From Enterobacterales bacterium (GTDB lineage Bacteria; Pseudomonadota; Gammaproteobacteria; Enterobacterales; Enterobacteriaceae), in NCBI GenBank assembly GCA_015654925.1, contig JAATFX010000131.1, forward strand, positions 1 to 62,358: DNA of 62,358 nt, written 5' to 3'. Under the pieces are notes generated by a model that saw only the letters and a program-made list of their open reading frames with translations, did no database searches and was not told the origin of the DNA. Below are positions 18,814 to 25,763 of this stretch, piece after piece. Positions within the stretch are counted from its first letter, which is position 1. Every line of letters starts with the position of its first letter. Position numbers and translations under genes: made by a program.

Positions 18814-19214
18814 AATATTATCCTTGCGGTACGCATCGATTTGGTGCCCTTTAGCTATAGAACGACCGGCTCATAAGCGCCATGAATAAACCTCCTATTT
18901 AATATTTATTTCTGGCAAACATAAGCAATATCAACTTCCCGATGGTGTTATGGGCGATTCATCCGGCCTGGCATGAAATTTATCCGCCCTAATCAACTCA
19001 TTTTATTGAGGCGGATAGTTATCACCATCTGCCGCATATTGCGATAGGCTTGGGGGCTATTAAGTTATGCCGCTGTTGCTGAGCATGGCGGGGATAATGC
19101 CACATGTAGTCCGTCCGGTTTTTCGTACCACTGCTAATGAGGTAAATTGAGGCCGGGCTAAAACTGTGCGCGGTGCGCATGTTAGTACCGAGGAAAAACA
19201 ACCGCGCCCGTTGC
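18814..19214. other. Intergenic, no gene seen
   Basis: About 400 bases in the accessory region. The frames crossing it are short and unlike any family I know. The right edge leads into the phage terminase fragment. Confidence 0.5.
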
Positions 19215-19388
19215 TCAGCCCCACCGGATCGCCTTCAGGTCCACCTCTGCCAGACGGGCAAAATCGATGGTGTAGTTTTTAAAGACCTGGACCTGGGCTT
19301 TGCTGGCCGACAGGAATATCTGGTTGCGTCCGGCGATCAGCGCATCGAGCAACACCTCGCAGGCAAAGTAATAGGTCGCACCAATCCC
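19215..19388 (-). pseudogene. Fragment of P2-type phage terminase ATPase (gpP-like)
   Basis: Reverse-strand translation gives about 57 residues including GATYYFACEVLLDALIAGRN and QIFLSASKAQVQVFKNYTIDF, then a stop at 19215. In P2-like terminase large subunits the GAT(W/F)YFA...GRNQIFLSASKAQA block follows the Walker A region. The fragment is bounded upstream by an in-frame stop at 19389-19391, so only this internal piece survives. It ends 10 bases from the att-like repeat at 19398. Confidence 0.8.
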
Positions 19389-19397
19389 CTACCCTTC

Positions 19398-19418
19398 AAA
19401 AAAAGACCGAATACGATT
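19398..19418 (+). repeat. Left copy of the SdsR-terminator att-like repeat
   Basis: 21 bases, seven A followed by GACCGAATACGATT, are identical to 25109-25129, the 3' end of SdsR on the opposite strand. The next base differs (T here, C there). Interpreted as attL, or a scar, of an element integrated in sdsR. Confidence 0.8.
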
Positions 19419-19703
19419 TCTGCTTTCGTTGCAATGATGAAAAAATTATTAATTTCAATGATTTAAATGCTATTATCCATTTAAAATCACTTCCCGATAC
19501 TTATCATTACTTCCTTTGAATATCATACTCTTGCTATTATTTTCGGGAATGCGATGGGAAAATTTCGGGAGCCATCGGCGCCGGGGCTCAAATCAAAGGA
19601 CTATCATCCCACTCCCCTGCGCGCATATCGTTCATCACCTCTGGCCACAGTGATCGAACCGCTATCTATACCTCAGTTATCACCTTCCACAAAGATGACC
19701 ATC

Positions 19704-19853
19704 ATGTGCGGCCGATTTGCCCAGATCGAAACTAGAGAACAATATCTCGAATCCATGAGGCCTGACGTCGAGTTTGTGGGCAGCCTGGATGGTGAACCTA
19801 TCGGCCGGTACAACGTGGCCTCCGGCACGCGTGTTTTGGTGTTAAACCAATAG
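19704..19853 (+). pseudogene. Truncated SRAP-domain (YedK/HMCES-like) gene
   Basis: The 49 residues from MCGRFAQIETREQYLESM to GRYNVASGTRVLVLNQ match the N-terminus of YedK, including the catalytic Cys2 that crosslinks abasic sites in single-stranded DNA. The reading then hits TAG, whereas intact family members are about 220 residues. The conserved N-terminus and missing core mark it as a remnant. Upstream in-frame codons are not part of the family. Confidence 0.8.
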
Positions 19854-20022
19854 GGTAATATTATACCCAAACTCGGTTATTAGGGCTTGTCATCAAAACC
19901 GTACCACCCGCCGGTAATCCTTCGAGTGGAGAAATCTTGTTACTTTCTATAGTGATGGTTGCAAGAATATGTGTATTAACTATTCTAAAAAGAATGGCTT
20001 TACCAACAAGATGAGACGCTAA

Positions 20023-21159
20023 ATGAAAATAAAAGGCATTAATGAAGATTTTTTTGTTTTGTTATTACTCATTACCACCATTGCCTTTGCTTTTGTATTA
20101 AAAGCTTACTACTTTTCAATTTTTTGGGCTGCAATACTTGCGGTTTTATTTTATCCCCTTAAAACATGGATCAGACAAAAGATTAATGACAAAAATGGTT
20201 TAGCTTCCTTTATATCACTTATTTTTATTTGTTTGATTGTGTTCATACCCTTATCATTAATCACTACGTCCCTAGCGATTGAGTCCAATGATTTATACAA
20301 TAGAATCCAACACAACCAAATTCAGTTCCCTATCATTATAGGTAATATATTAGAGCAGCTTCCACGCAGGATGCAGGAAATTATTGCCGAACATGGACTG
20401 AGTGACGTTAACAGACTACAAAGTAAGATATCAGATATATTCATGCAAGGAAGCAAAATATTAGCGAGCAGTGCGCTGCTGATCGGAGAAAGCACCTTTA
20501 GTTTTACGGTCGGATTTGGCATTATGCTTTATTTGTTATTTTTCTTTTTGAAAGATGGCTCATACCTCGTTAAGTTAATTCTCGATTCAATCCCCCTATC
20601 AAGACATGTCAAACACCATTTGTTCGTTAAACTGGCCGCTGTATCCAAAGCAACCGTGAAGGGAACCGTGGTTGTGGCCCTCGTTCAAGGGGCACTGGGT
20701 GGACTGGCTTTTTATTTTATGGGGGTTAAAGGGAGCATACTTTGGGGCGCATTGATGGCATTCCTTTCACTCATCCCGGCTATAGGTTCTGCTATTATCT
20801 GGGCGCCCGTATCTGTTTACTTTATTGTGGCCGGCCCGTTGTGGAAAGGTATTTGTTTAGTTTTATTTTTTGTGGTGGTAGTCGGGTTGATAGACAATAT
20901 ACTTAGACCATTGCTTGTAGGTAAAGAGACTAAAATCCCGGATTATCTTATTCTAATAACAACGCTTGGCGGCATGGAGCTTTTCGGTATTAATGGATTT
21001 GTCATTGGCCCATTGATTGCGGTCCTATTTACCGCCTGTTGGAATTTGCTCTCTGGAAAAGACCATAGAGGTAATATTGAAGAGATAGATGAGAATATTA
21101 TTGCTGAAGCGCTAGAAAGCGAAAGACTCCTTGAAAAGGAAGAGAAAAAAGATGAGTAG
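20023..21159 (+). CDS. AI-2E family (PerM/TqsA-like) transporter
   Basis: 378 residues with an N-terminal pair of membrane helices, a soluble segment around 90-150 (LYNRIQHNQIQFPIIIGNIL...), and further helices to residue about 350. The family motif LSLIPAIGSAIIWAPVSVY and the last-helix GINGFVIGPLIAVLF are present. The charged C-terminal tail ends in KEEKKDE. Members export autoinducer-2 or other small molecules, or act as Na+/H+ antiporters; the substrate here cannot be told. The gene is much more AT-rich than the flanking core and lies inside the sdsR-anchored element, so it is probably cargo. Confidence 0.85.
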   Translation: MKIKGINEDFFVLLLLITTIAFAFVLKAYYFSIFWAAILAVLFYPLKTWIRQKINDKNGLASFISLIFICLIVFIPLSLITTSLAIESNDLYNRIQHNQIQFPIIIGNILEQLPRRMQEIIAEHGLSDVNRLQSKISDIFMQGSKILASSALLIGESTFSFTVGFGIMLYLLFFFLKDGSYLVKLILDSIPLSRHVKHHLFVKLAAVSKATVKGTVVVALVQGALGGLAFYFMGVKGSILWGALMAFLSLIPAIGSAIIWAPVSVYFIVAGPLWKGICLVLFFVVVVGLIDNILRPLLVGKETKIPDYLILITTLGGMELFGINGFVIGPLIAVLFTACWNLLSGKDHRGNIEEIDENIIAEALESERLLEKEEKKDE

Positions 21160-21720
21160 CATCTATTTTGACTCACTCTTCCGGATTTTAACAATACACT
21201 TTCTCTGTAGTCACAAATACCCGCACTTAACGCATGGATTTATTTTGTGATCGAAATCATATTACATATAACAAAATATTAACATTGATTTAAAAATACT
21301 GCATCAGTCACAAACAGCCATACATCCCATAATTTATTATCAGGTTGTGCTCCGCACAGAGCACACCCTGGTTTTCCCTAGTTGGCAATACTATTTCGCC
21401 CCCTTTATTTATTTGCTTAACGGGGGCTTTTTTTGGCCGGGATTCTACAACCACACCAGACCGCCGGCGCATTATAATCCCCCAATTTACGTGTCGTTAA
21501 TGCGAAGTTCCTCTCAATTTATTAACATAGTTTACAATTGTTATTATCACGCTTGGGCTCCCATCGATCTGTTTCTGGCGTTGAGCGGCATAAGCGCACA
21601 TTCCGAATTTTTGTTTGTATAAACATACATTTGTATAAATACACACCTTTATAAACAATAATGATTTGTGTTATTTATGAATAAAAATTTAACAACTGAT
21701 AACTAAAAGGTCACAAACAA
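21160..21720. other. AT-rich non-coding stretch
   Basis: 560 bases without a gene I can support. A 91-codon frame at 21347-21622 has no ribosome site and no recognisable feature. Confidence 0.5.
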
Positions 21721-21954
21721 GTGCCTATAGCAGACAAACAAGCGGAAGAGTACGAGGAGGCTGGGTTATGGCGTCGGGCCGCTTACCGCTGGCTTCAGGT
21801 CATGGATCTATATGAAAATGTAGCCATCAGGGAAAAAATCGCATTACGACGTAACCAGTGTCTTGCTATCGCTGCGGGGACAAAGCCCAGTTTAAGGACA
21901 AGATTAGCCCGCGAGTACTATTATCAATGGAGAAGAAAACGGCATTTTTCATAA
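21721..21954 (+). CDS. PerC-family small transcriptional regulator-like protein
   Basis: 77 residues from GTG with AAAAGGT 10 bases upstream. The core AEEYEEAGLWRRAAYRWLQV followed by REKIALRRNQCL is the PerC pattern (A..LE..GLWRRAATRWLEV...R...). The C-terminus is basic (REYYYQWRRKRHFS). PerC-like proteins are common in prophages and pathogenicity islands and act as virulence-gene activators or DNA-binding accessory factors. The target is unknown. Confidence 0.7.
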   Translation: MPIADKQAEEYEEAGLWRRAAYRWLQVMDLYENVAIREKIALRRNQCLAIAAGTKPSLRTRLAREYYYQWRRKRHFS

Positions 21955-22253
21955 CTAAAAGAAATTAAACACGATGGGTACAACCTAATCACGATATTGC
22001 CCCTACTATTCCCGCTGCCCAAGCTAAAGACGCTCCCCCTCTACCCGTAATCTTCTGTGCCAACAATTGTTACTTCATCATAATAGCGCGTAATGAATTA
22101 AATACGTAACTTGCATTTTTATGTAATGATATGTAATAAATTAATTCATTATTTATATTTTTTACAATTAGAGTGTGTAATCCTCTGGGATGGTTTCGTA
22201 TCTCCTGTATCATGGCGTTTATATGAGGAAAATCCTAAAACGAAAAAAATAAA
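21955..22253. other. AT-rich stretch, no gene seen
   Basis: About 300 bases of low-GC DNA between the PerC-like gene and the first YmiA-like peptide. A 9-codon frame (22223-22252) ending AAACGAAAAAAATAA directly precedes the peptide and could be a leader, but this is speculative. Confidence 0.4.
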
Positions 22254-22352
22254 ATGAGAATTACAAAGCGAACAGCATGGATCGGAACATTCATTACTGG
22301 TGGCATTTTCTGGTTGATTTTATTGACAATTTCTTACGTGGTACTTTTATAA
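22254..22352 (+). CDS. YmiA-like 32-residue membrane peptide (copy 1)
   Basis: Translation MRITKRTAWIGTFITGGIFW plus LILLTISYVVLL. A basic N-terminus is followed by one membrane helix. It shares the pattern M(K/R)IT(E/K)R.AWI..F...G.FWL with the peptide at 23551-23649, and both resemble the AWLAVF...FW core of E. coli YmiA. The start has only a weak upstream ribosome site, but conservation of two copies supports expression. Confidence 0.65.
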   Translation: MRITKRTAWIGTFITGGIFWLILLTISYVVLL

Positions 22353-22470
22353 ACCGAGTGACAAAGACCTCCTGTGGAGGACTTCTATCTGCGCGCACTG
22401 TTTGTGCATACGCCGCTTGTTTCAAATTTTGTACAATTTTATGCGCCACAAAAGTTACGCTTGAGAATTA

Positions 22471-22602
22471 GGCCAGTACTTTGCGAGCGATTTGGCCCGC
22501 GCCGATATTTTCGATTATATTGAAGTATTCTACAACCGCACCCGCAGGCACAGCCATCTGGAAGGCGTCAGTCCCGAGGCCTTTGAACGGGCCTCATCGT
22601 GA
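22471..22602 (+). mobile_element. IS3-family transposase C-terminal fragment
   Basis: Translation of the last 43 codons gives ADIFDYIEVFYNRTRRHSHL followed by EGVSPEAFERASS and a stop. This is the conserved end of the IS3-family integrase domain, including the last catalytic-region motif. The 5' part of orfB and all of orfA are missing, so the element is dead. Confidence 0.85.
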
Positions 22603-22638
22603 GGACAGGATATGTCCACGGTTTTGGGGGCAGTCCAG

Positions 22639-23031
22639 TTATTTTCTTAAGGCAGCTTTAGCTTCTGCGAGCTCTTGTTTCGCCTCTTCGAGCTTTTTCT
22701 GTTTGTTGTTTATTTTGTCTCGTCTGCCAGTTTCCTTGGCTTCCTCCAACTCAGTTATACGCTCACTGACTGTTCGTTCTTTTTCCTGCACCTTTATCTG
22801 TCGCTCTCTAAGTAACGACTCATCAGTACAGTTGTCATTAACTTCCGCAAGCGCTTTTTCAAGCCCTCTGACTCGGCGCTCGTTACCATCAGTCTTTGCA
22901 TAGTCAATCTGTTGCTGGATCTCATGCTTTTTGGCCGCGCAGCCAGTTAATTCATGCTGCACATCTGCGTGTACAACGAAAGCTGATACGGTTAAAAACA
23001 AACATCCATAAATACCATTTCTAATGATCAT
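22639..23031 (-). CDS. DUF1090 (YqjC-like) periplasmic coiled-coil protein
   Basis: 130 residues: a signal peptide (about 1-22, ending VVHA), then CAAKKHEIQQQIDYAKTDGN, RVRGLEKALAEVNDNCTDES and a long Lys/Glu coiled coil (about 75-128). The two cysteines around the first helical hairpin match E. coli YqjC (DUF1090). Function unknown. Here it sits between an IS fragment and a phage lysis remnant, away from the yqj operon of E. coli, so it is likely an extra mobile copy. Confidence 0.85.
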   Translation of the reverse strand: MIIRNGIYGCLFLTVSAFVVHADVQHELTGCAAKKHEIQQQIDYAKTDGNERRVRGLEKALAEVNDNCTDESLLRERQIKVQEKERTVSERITELEEAKETGRRDKINNKQKKLEEAKQELAEAKAALRK

Positions 23032-23136
23032 TAGATTCTCCCTATGTGGAGCAGGAATTATCTCTGATTATTTAATTAGCCGAAAGGAAAAAACGTACGA
23101 CATATCAGCGCCATTTTCTTGAGCGATAGATAATTT

Positions 23137-23331
23137 TCATTTTTGTCTAGCCTCTTCAATTTTCCTGATGCCCTTAAGCTGCTCATTGCAGTTCTGGATA
23201 TCGGTCAGCAATAATTCATCCCATTCCAGAACGCCACCCCAGGTCAGCGGGTCACTTGGTGGCGGGCTGACTGGACACCGCGCTGTCAGACTGGACGGTA
23301 TCGGCGTTAACCTACTGCGTCGATACTCGCC
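23137..23331 (-). pseudogene. Phage o-spanin (Rz1/LysC-like) remnant
   Basis: Reverse-strand translation ends LTARCPVSPPPSDPLTWG, then VLEWDELLLTDIQNCNEQLK and GIRKIEEARQK before TGA. A Cys followed by a Pro-rich stretch and then a short helical tail with a Cys is typical of Rz1-type outer-membrane spanins. No start codon or intact overlapping Rz frame is visible; a TAA lies a few codons upstream. I read it as a lysis-cassette leftover. Confidence 0.5.
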
Positions 23332-23440
23332 TGGCCATTATTAAATTGCGCCGTTTTGCACTTTGCACGCTTCTGCCGGCTTTTTTGTGCCAAAAATCTT
23401 CAATTTCGTTGAAGCAATGCTACGTTCTGAACCCATATTT

Positions 23441-23461
23441 TTGATCGTTTTTAACGATCAA
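23441..23461. promoter_or_regulatory. Perfect dyad, possible operator
   Basis: TTGATCGTT-TTT-AACGATCAA is a 9-bp perfect inverted repeat about 90 bases upstream of the second YmiA-like peptide. It is followed by two further CAATTG motifs and CAATTGG within 35 bases. It could bind a phage-type repressor; no repressor gene is present in the window. Confidence 0.4.
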
Positions 23462-23550
23462 TTGTAAGCAATTGATAATGTTAATCAATTGGGATTCATG
23501 CCATTCAATCTGTAAAATAGTGACGTCCATCACATTATCGACGGAAATGA

Positions 23551-23649
23551 ATGAAAATTACGGAGCGAAATGCATGGATCGCGGTGTTTGCGATTTGCGG
23601 TTTATTTTGGCTGCTGGTATTACTGCTTAATTATCTTATATTTTTTTAG
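23551..23649 (+). CDS. YmiA-like 32-residue membrane peptide (copy 2)
   Basis: Translation MKITERNAWIAVFAICGLFW plus LLVLLLNYLIFF: basic start, single membrane helix, no periplasmic tail. It is a paralogue of 22254-22352. A strong terminator follows 12 bases after the stop codon, so this short gene appears to be a complete single-gene transcription unit. GGAA lies upstream of the ATG. Confidence 0.7.
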   Translation: MKITERNAWIAVFAICGLFWLLVLLLNYLIFF

Positions 23650-23660
23650 TCTTAAGTTGT

Positions 23661-23688
23661 AAAGCCCGCCCTCGCGCGGGCTTTTTTT
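23661..23688 (+). terminator. Strong terminator after YmiA-like copy 2
   Basis: A GC-rich stem, AAAGCCCGC / GCGGGCTTT, with a short loop is followed by TTTTTTT. Confidence 0.88.
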
Positions 23689-23768
23689 CGCCCGTCATCC
23701 TGCAGTAACCTCCCTGCCTCACACATTCCAGATCACAGAATAAGACCGATTTCATGTCCTAACGCTTG

Positions 23769-23790
23769 CCCGCCTTGTGCGGTTTTTTTT
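23769..23790 (+). terminator. Weak hairpin with T8
   Basis: A short stem CCGC / GCGG is followed by eight T residues. Together with the strong terminator 80 bases earlier it isolates the next small-gene cluster. Confidence 0.4.
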
Positions 23791-23901
23791 GTGCCCAAAT
23801 TCCCACCATTACGACAATCAACCTTCAGATAGCAATCTCGGTTGACGCAAAAATCGTAAAACCATACAACCTTAAGCCGGGCGATAAAGGCAGAGGGGAA
23901 A

Positions 23902-24123
23902 ATGACTAATTTCATATTGCTTCACCAATGCTGCGTCGTACAGGAAGCGGGGGAAAACGGCGGATCTCGCGTTGAGCTTGAACTTATTTTCGTTAACCCG
24001 GCCCATATCGAAACCATTTCACCTGCACCTGGCTCAGTCATTCAGTTTTCATCGGGTGAATGCGTCGAAGTGAGCGAAAAACCAGGAGAGGTCGTTGAGC
24101 TTATCCAGGGGATGCAACCATGA
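23902..24123 (+). CDS. Phage-type small protein, FlbD-like pattern
   Basis: 73 residues after an excellent ribosome site (AGAGGGGAAA). The segment LIFVNPAHIETISPAPGSVI followed by QFSSGECVEVSEKPGEVVEL resembles the strand pattern of FlbD-like proteins (..VNP..IE.I...P...I.F..G....V.E....V). These occur both beside flagellar genes and in phage early regions. Overlaps the next small gene by ATGA. Exact role unknown. Confidence 0.65.
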   Translation: MTNFILLHQCCVVQEAGENGGSRVELELIFVNPAHIETISPAPGSVIQFSSGECVEVSEKPGEVVELIQGMQP

Positions 24124-24215
24124 GCAGCAACGCCTGGCGTTCCCTTTCGTTAGTCCTGGCCTTCCTGATCCCGTTTTATATCGCGATAGGGGTGATGTTC
24201 TGGTGGCTGAAGTGA
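24120..24215 (+). CDS. 31-residue single-TM peptide
   Basis: MSSNAWRSLSLVLAFLIPFY followed by IAIGVMFWWLK. The ATG overlaps the stop of the preceding gene in an ATGA arrangement, implying coupling. A membrane helix with Trp at both ends is the only feature. Resembles small membrane proteins of phage early regions. Confidence 0.55.
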   Translation: MSSNAWRSLSLVLAFLIPFYIAIGVMFWWLK

Positions 24216-24394
24216 AGAGTAACGCGGCTATGGCCGCCTCGGCGCGCAACAAGGCGGTTGTCTCGTGGTTTCTCGGGGATCGCGACATGTGGCAGGAAGC
24301 ACAAGAGCAACTTAAGTGGGCAACAAGGGGTGTTATCAATGAACACGCTATTCGCTTTGGTCATCAATATTTGCGGGCTTTCCGCCGGCAGTAG
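24203..24394 (+). CDS. Possible small phage protein
   Basis: A 63-codon frame starting GTG 24203 (or ATG 24230) with ASARNKAVVSWFLGDRDMWQ and EAQEQLKWATRG near the N-terminus. The composition is protein-like, but the frame overlaps genes on both sides and no ribosome site is obvious. Marginal. Confidence 0.3.
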   Translation: MAEVKSNAAMAASARNKAVVSWFLGDRDMWQEAQEQLKWATRGVINEHAIRFGHQYLRAFRRQ

Positions 24395-24524
24395 CGACAC
24401 CGTTATCGAAATATACGATACCGAAACTGCATGCCAGCAGGCCATGTTCGATCAGCGCATAAACGGTGAATGCTTCCCCGTCGATGGAATTGTCCACCAG
24501 GTGAACGACCAGCCGGCCCAATAA
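24339..24524 (+). CDS. DUF1482 (YebW-like) phage protein
   Basis: 61 residues from MNTLFALVINICGL; AAGGGG lies upstream of this ATG, and the longer frame adds nothing conserved. It has the family layout: hydrophobic start, then IEIYDTETACQQAMFDQRIN and GECFPVDGIVHQV. Aligns with YebW at 14466 around (Y)(N/D)(N/T)ETxC..AM..QR...G.C(Y/F)P(I/V). The family is typical of the left arm of lambdoid prophages, so this is the mobile relative of the chromosomal yebW. Confidence 0.8.
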   Translation: MNTLFALVINICGLSAGSSDTVIEIYDTETACQQAMFDQRINGECFPVDGIVHQVNDQPAQ

Positions 24525-24526
24525 CG

Positions 24527-24550
24527 CAAAAATCCGCCGAAGCGGATTTG
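24527..24550 (-). terminator. Hairpin after the DUF1482 gene
   Basis: A perfect 8-bp stem AAATCCGC-CGAA-GCGGATTT. A T-run follows in the leftward sense only (TTTTTGCG); it may act in both directions. Confidence 0.5.
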
Positions 24551-24667
24551 TACGCCGGTTGACCGACCAAAGTCTTCCGGAATCGAGTTTTGACCAATAA
24601 CCACATCCCGAAGGCGGCGATCATCAGCTGCCGGGTATTTTACAGCCTGTTGAGGAGAAAAGCCACC

Positions 24668-24847
24668 ATGCAGCCATACCAGACGCTATCACCCGAACGC
24701 CTCGCGGCGCTCACGACCGGTACAAAATTAAAGCTGGGAACTTTCATTATCAAGTTTATCCGCCGTGGCGTCATACAATGCAACGACGGGCACAAAGAAT
24801 CATTCGTTGAATATATCGATAGCCAGCGATTACAGCCCAGACCGTAG
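24668..24847 (+). CDS. Small phage-type protein, 59 residues
   Basis: Begins MQPYQTLSPERLAALTTGTK after GAGGAGAAAAG, a strong ribosome site. It is basic, with IIKFIRRGVIQCNDGHKESF and a C-terminal YIDSQRLQPRP. It sits directly before the integrase fragment, where lambdoid phages keep small excision-control genes, but it lacks a recognisable Xis motif. Confidence 0.55.
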   Translation: MQPYQTLSPERLAALTTGTKLKLGTFIIKFIRRGVIQCNDGHKESFVEYIDSQRLQPRP

Positions 24848-24897
24848 CGGCCATACCAGCGCGGCGGACGAACAAGTGTTGATAGAAATTTTCTGGC

Positions 24898-25032
24898 ATG
24901 TCTGGCAAGCGCGCGCCCACCTATAAGATCGAATACGGAGCGAAGTTTGCTCAAAAATTGCTCGGACATAAGAATATGTCGATTACCCAGAAGTATCTCG
25001 GTGCACCCGGCGCGGAGTACGTTTTAATTTAG
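24898..25032 (+). pseudogene. C-terminal fragment of a phage tyrosine integrase
   Basis: In-frame translation TYKIEYGAKFAQKLLGHKNM followed by SITQKYLGAPGAEYVLI and a stop. LLGH-K, 10 residues before the tyrosine of QKYL, is the final box of tyrosine recombinases (His/Lys plus nucleophile Tyr). The N-terminal ~300 residues, with the first catalytic Arg, are missing. It ends 77 bases before the att repeat in sdsR, the usual int-to-att distance. The start of homology is approximate. Confidence 0.85.
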
Positions 25033-25108
25033 ACCGAATATAGGATTTCGGGAATATTTCGGGAGTTTTCGGGAGAGGATGAAATATATCGTTTGAAATC
25101 ATATAGTT

Positions 25109-25129
25109 AAAAAAAGACCGAATACGATT
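25109..25129 (+). repeat. Right copy of the att-like repeat (inside sdsR)
   Basis: Identical over 21 bases to 19398-19418. This copy is the 3' side of the SdsR terminator stem and its T-run read on the other strand, so insertion here regenerates a working terminator. Confidence 0.82.
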
Positions 25130-25211
25130 CCTATATTCGGTCTAGGGAAATGGCTCTTGGGAGAGAGCCGTGCGCTAAAAGTTGGCATTAAAGTAAGCTG
25201 TTTAGCCTTAC
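25109..25211 (-). ncRNA. sdsR: SdsR (RyeB) small RNA
   Basis: About 103 nt. The minus strand contains the conserved internal GCCAACTTTTAGCGCACG, then GGCTCTCTCCCAAGAGCC (a hairpin) and ATTTCCC. The terminator stem AGACCGAATA...TATTCGGTCT is followed by seven T. These match E. coli SdsR almost base for base in the 3' two thirds. A TATAAT (25224-25219) lies 7-8 bases before the presumed 5' end. SdsR is a sigma-S-dependent Hfq-binding RNA acting in stationary phase. It is next to yebY, as in E. coli. An antisense RyeA on the plus strand would overlap it but cannot be delimited here. Confidence 0.92.
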
Positions 25212-25363
25212 ATCGTTGATTATAGAAGCTCGCGAGCGCTTTTCCATCGCACGGGTCCCATTACGCCCCAATGTAATTCACTAAAATGCAACTTTGTGAT
25301 ATCAAGCACACTTAAAATTATTAACATAATAAATTATAAGTATGCTAAAGATATTCCCTTCGG

Positions 25364-25714
25364 TTACTGCTTGGGCGTGTCGCACAGTTGCCGCGCCCGC
25401 TGTGCGAATGGCGCGACGCTCATCTTCTGGCCGGGCCGGGCCGGGTCGTCCAGCAGGATGGTATCAATGGGCTGGGCTTTGATCTGGCCGGCATTCATTT
25501 GCCGGGTCGCCTGGTCGTTCAGCGGATATTGCATCAGGGTGCTCATATTGAGCGCCAGCAGGGAACCGTCCTGGCGGCACAACAGCTGCACCTCCTCCTT
25601 GGTAAACGCCCACTGTTTACCATACTGAAATTTGCTGACGGTGATAATTTGCGCCGCGCCGGCCGACTGCGCCGCCAAGGCGATTACCAGAACTAGCATA
25701 TTACGAATTTTCAT
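25364..25714 (-). CDS. yebY: YebY, DUF2511 periplasmic protein
   Basis: 116 residues: a signal peptide (about 1-20, ending AGAA), then QIITVSKFQYGKQWAFTKEE with two cysteines (LLCRQDG and RQLCDTP). Matches E. coli YebY along its length, including YPLND and PGQKMSVAPF. Last gene of the probable yobA-yebZ-yebY unit associated with copper handling. Function not established. Confidence 0.92.
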   Translation of the reverse strand: MKIRNMLVLVIALAAQSAGAAQIITVSKFQYGKQWAFTKEEVQLLCRQDGSLLALNMSTLMQYPLNDQATRQMNAGQIKAQPIDTILLDDPARPGQKMSVAPFAQRARQLCDTPKQ

Positions 25715-25763
25715 GGTTTTTCCTACGGTTTAACGTGCCGCCGCCGGGCGTCACGCAGGTTAA

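Noticed and set aside
21347..21622. 91-codon open frame in an AT-rich gap
   Set aside because: No ribosome site, no domain, and an unnatural composition; likely chance.
24095..24394. 99-codon frame as a full-length gene
   Set aside because: Its first 36 codons overlap two better-supported small genes; only the part from 24203 or 24230 is conceivable.
25109..25144. tRNA 3' end as integration site
   Set aside because: The sequence is the terminator stem of SdsR; no cloverleaf or T-loop is present.
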